Assembly: GCA_024231975.1 (NCBI GenBank) | Contig: JAAEQB010000012.1 | Span: 248,001 to 312,000, forward strand | DNA length: 64,000 nucleotides | Direction of reading: 5' to 3' | Source of the DNA: Allobosea sp. | Lineage (GTDB): Bacteria > Pseudomonadota > Alphaproteobacteria > Rhizobiales > Beijerinckiaceae | Shown here: piece by piece, positions 62,156-64,000 of the stretch | Position numbering within the stretch: the first letter of the stretch is position 1 | Layout of the letters: each line of letters begins with the position of its first letter | Made by a program: the position numbers and the translations under genes | Notes under the pieces: model-generated | Database searches by the model: none | The model's input: the letters and a program-made list of their open reading frames with translations, nothing else | Told to the model about the DNA's origin: nothing

Positions 62156-63055
62156 ATGACGACTCAAAGCCCTGCCCGCGCCTATCTCTACCTCCTGGTG
62201 GCGACGCTCTTCTTCGGAAGCAACGTGGTCGCCGGCAAATTGTCCGTGGGCGAGATGTCGCCCATGGCGATCGTCATGCTGCGCTGGGTCATCGCTGCGG
62301 CCTGCCTCGCCTTCATCGCCCGGCGGGCGCTGCTCACCGAATGGCGCGTCCTGCTGGGCCGCTGGCCCTATATGCTCGCCATGGGCGGTGTCGGCTTCAC
62401 CGTCTTCAACGTCATGTTCTATGCCTCGGCGCATACGACCAGCGCGATCAACATGGCGATCATCCAGGGCGCGACGCCGATCGTCGTGCTGCTGATCTCG
62501 GGAGCGCTCCTCGGCATCTGGCCGCCTGCTTTACAATGGCTCGGCGCTTCGATCACGGTTCTCGGCGTCGTCGTCGCGGCCTCGCACGGCTCCCTCGCCA
62601 TCCTGCTCGAGCTGTCCTTCAACCGCGGCGATATCCTGATGATCGCGGCCAGCGTCATCTACGCGGTCTACACCGTCGGCCTGCGCTGGCGGCCGCAGGT
62701 CTCGCCGCTCGTCTTCATCGCCGGCCTCGCCTTCGCGGCCCTGCTCACCTCGATTCCGCTCGCGATCGGCGAAGCCGCCCTCGGGCAGTTCCAGTGGCCG
62801 ACGCCCAAGGGCTGGGCGCTGCTGCTGTTCATCGGGCTCTTTCCGTCGCTGCTGTGCCAGCTGCTCTATCTGCGCAGCGTCGAGCTCATCGGTGCCGCCC
62901 GTGCCGGCGTCTTCTACAACCTCGTGCCGATCTTCGGCATCGTCCTCTCGGTCGCTGTCGCGCATGAGCCGCTGCGGCCCTACGCGATCGTCGCCATCGC
63001 GCTCGTCATCGGCGGGATCGCCGTCTCGGAGATCCGCAAGGGCGCCCGGGCGTGA
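62156..63055 (+). CDS. DMT superfamily transporter (EamA domain)
   Basis: A 299-aa protein with ten predicted spans in two EamA repeats. FFGSNVVAGKLSVGEMSP starts the first repeat, and RAGVFYNLVPIFGIVLSVAV is in the second. Such proteins export metabolites or amino acids. It is 31 bases after the aldolase on the same strand, so it may export or import a compound of the same pathway. ATG at 62156 is used; TTG at 62138 would add 6 residues. Confidence 0.9.
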   Translation: MTTQSPARAYLYLLVATLFFGSNVVAGKLSVGEMSPMAIVMLRWVIAAACLAFIARRALLTEWRVLLGRWPYMLAMGGVGFTVFNVMFYASAHTTSAINMAIIQGATPIVVLLISGALLGIWPPALQWLGASITVLGVVVAASHGSLAILLELSFNRGDILMIAASVIYAVYTVGLRWRPQVSPLVFIAGLAFAALLTSIPLAIGEAALGQFQWPTPKGWALLLFIGLFPSLLCQLLYLRSVELIGAARAGVFYNLVPIFGIVLSVAVAHEPLRPYAIVAIALVIGGIAVSEIRKGARA

Positions 63056-63101
63056 TGCGCGAGACCGGCCGCCTCTCCCGCCCCGCCGGAGCGTCATCAC
63101 G

Positions 63102-64000
63102 ATGATCATCGAGCCTCGCAATGGCGACGCCGAGGACGATCTGAGCAGCACCAAGACGCGCTCGCTGCTCGCGATCGCCGGCAGCCTGCTGGGCGAGATC
63201 AGCCTGCCCAAGCTCGGCCTCGCCTGGATTCTCGGGGCCCTGCTGCCGAGCCTCCTCCTGGGCGCCGCTCCGCTGGTCGTCACAGCCTGGGTCGCCTCCG
63301 TCTCCGGCCGGATGGCGGCCTTGGCCGGAGCAGGCTCGCTGATCCTGCTCGCGCTTGTCGGAATCCTCGGCTGGTACGGTTTCAGGCCGCTGTTCCGCAT
63401 GGCCGAGAAGAGTTTCTGGTCCCTGATCGCATTGGTGGTCCAGCCCGGCTACGCCGTCTGCCGCGAGGGCCTGCAGCATCTCGCTGAAAGAGTGACGTCG
63501 AGCGGCGCCGACCCCGACAGGCGCGCGCGGCTGCGCGCCGGCAGCGCGATTGGCGCAGGTCTGCTCGGCTGCGCCGTCGCCGGAACGGTCTTCGCTCTGG
63601 TCTGGCCGGCGACGCGCTGGTCGGGCGGCTTTACCGACTTCGCCGAGCCGCTGCGGCTCGTCGTGCCGGCCCTCGCCAATGCCGTCGCGCTGATGTCGCT
63701 CTATCTGGCGGCAGCCTCGCTGCTCTGGGGCATGGCCGACGGATTGATGGACCAGCCGCGTGATCTCGGCAGCTTCGACACCGTGCCTGCCTCTGCCCGC
63801 ACATGGCGCGTCGCGCATCTCTCCGACGTTCATGTCGTCGGCGAGCGCTATGGCTTCAGGATCGAGAGCGGGCGCGCCGGCCCGCGCGGCAACCAGCGTT
63901 TCCTGCAGGTGCTCGACCGGCTGGCCGAGATCCACGCGACCGAGCCGCTCGACCTGCTGCTCGTCACCGGCGACATGACAGATGCCGGCCGCTCCGCCGA
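63102..64000 (+). CDS. Membrane-anchored metallophosphoesterase, N-terminal part (3' end outside window)
   Basis: The frame is open from ATG at 63102 to the window end (about 299 residues). It has roughly four hydrophobic segments in residues 35-215, then the start of a calcineurin-like phosphoesterase domain: VAHLSDVHVVGERY (Asp and His metal ligands) and LLLVTGDMTDAG (GD motif). The second half of the catalytic domain (GNH and GH motifs) is not visible. Substrate unknown; membrane anchoring suggests a lipid or envelope role. Confidence 0.8.
   Translation, partial: MIIEPRNGDAEDDLSSTKTRSLLAIAGSLLGEISLPKLGLAWILGALLPSLLLGAAPLVVTAWVASVSGRMAALAGAGSLILLALVGILGWYGFRPLFRMAEKSFWSLIALVVQPGYAVCREGLQHLAERVTSSGADPDRRARLRAGSAIGAGLLGCAVAGTVFALVWPATRWSGGFTDFAEPLRLVVPALANAVALMSLYLAAASLLWGMADGLMDQPRDLGSFDTVPASARTWRVAHLSDVHVVGERYGFRIESGRAGPRGNQRFLQVLDRLAEIHATEPLDLLLVTGDMTDAGRSA

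Overview
The window is a GC-rich, tightly packed stretch of an alphaproteobacterial chromosome. Gene content and order point to the Hyphomicrobiales (Rhizobiales), and a Bosea-like genus is my best guess from recall. The supporting signs are a MotB-MotC-FliK flagellar block, an IclR-regulated TRAP system, DUF2849/DUF934 genes beside a ferredoxin-type sulfite reductase, and interspersed palindromic repeats. No mobile element, phage gene, CRISPR array, tRNA or rRNA was seen.

Layout. 1-10.2 kb is part of a flagellar locus: the FliG C-terminus, flhB, a flagellin with its own terminator, then the overlapping run fliF-fliH, motB-motC-fliK and a periplasmic lytic transglycosylase. An EAL-type c-di-GMP phosphodiesterase with a degenerate GGDEF domain follows. 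12.2-14.8 kb holds small accessory genes (AhpD-like, DUF2934, GNAT-like, thioesterase, GFA family). 14.9-23.5 kb is the complete Kdp potassium system: three tiny membrane-peptide genes including kdpF, then kdpABC and kdpDE. A 267-bp palindromic element sits between kdpD and kdpE.

23.8-33.5 kb is an assimilatory sulfur island: DUF2849, cysI, DUF934, a 58-aa membrane peptide, cysG, the sulfate importer sbp-cysTWA, an OsmC-like protein and a rhodanese. It would import sulfate, reduce sulfite, make siroheme and handle sulfane sulfur or thiols. No cysH, cysN or cysD is present here. 33.7-43.5 kb contains rimO, a quinone oxidoreductase, a SulP/STAS transporter, a UbiH-like monooxygenase, a CaiB CoA-transferase with an AEC transporter, and an unrecognised polytopic membrane protein.

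43.5-63 kb is catabolic and contains two IclR-linked modules. The first is a PotABCD-like ABC importer with two paralogous binding proteins, an IclR regulator and a divergent class III aminotransferase; three similar operator-like sequences lie in its control regions. The second is a dctP-dctQ-dctM TRAP importer in one run with a dihydroorotate-dehydrogenase-like flavoenzyme, a DUF6282 putative metal hydrolase, an aldehyde dehydrogenase and a GMC oxidoreductase. Opposite it lie an IclR regulator, a cupin, an HpcH/HpaI aldolase and a DMT exporter. A nested GTTCTC/GAGAAC dyad sits in the divergent promoter. This second module is the best candidate for an uncharacterised pathway; its substrate cannot be read from sequence. 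The window ends inside a membrane-anchored metallophosphoesterase gene.
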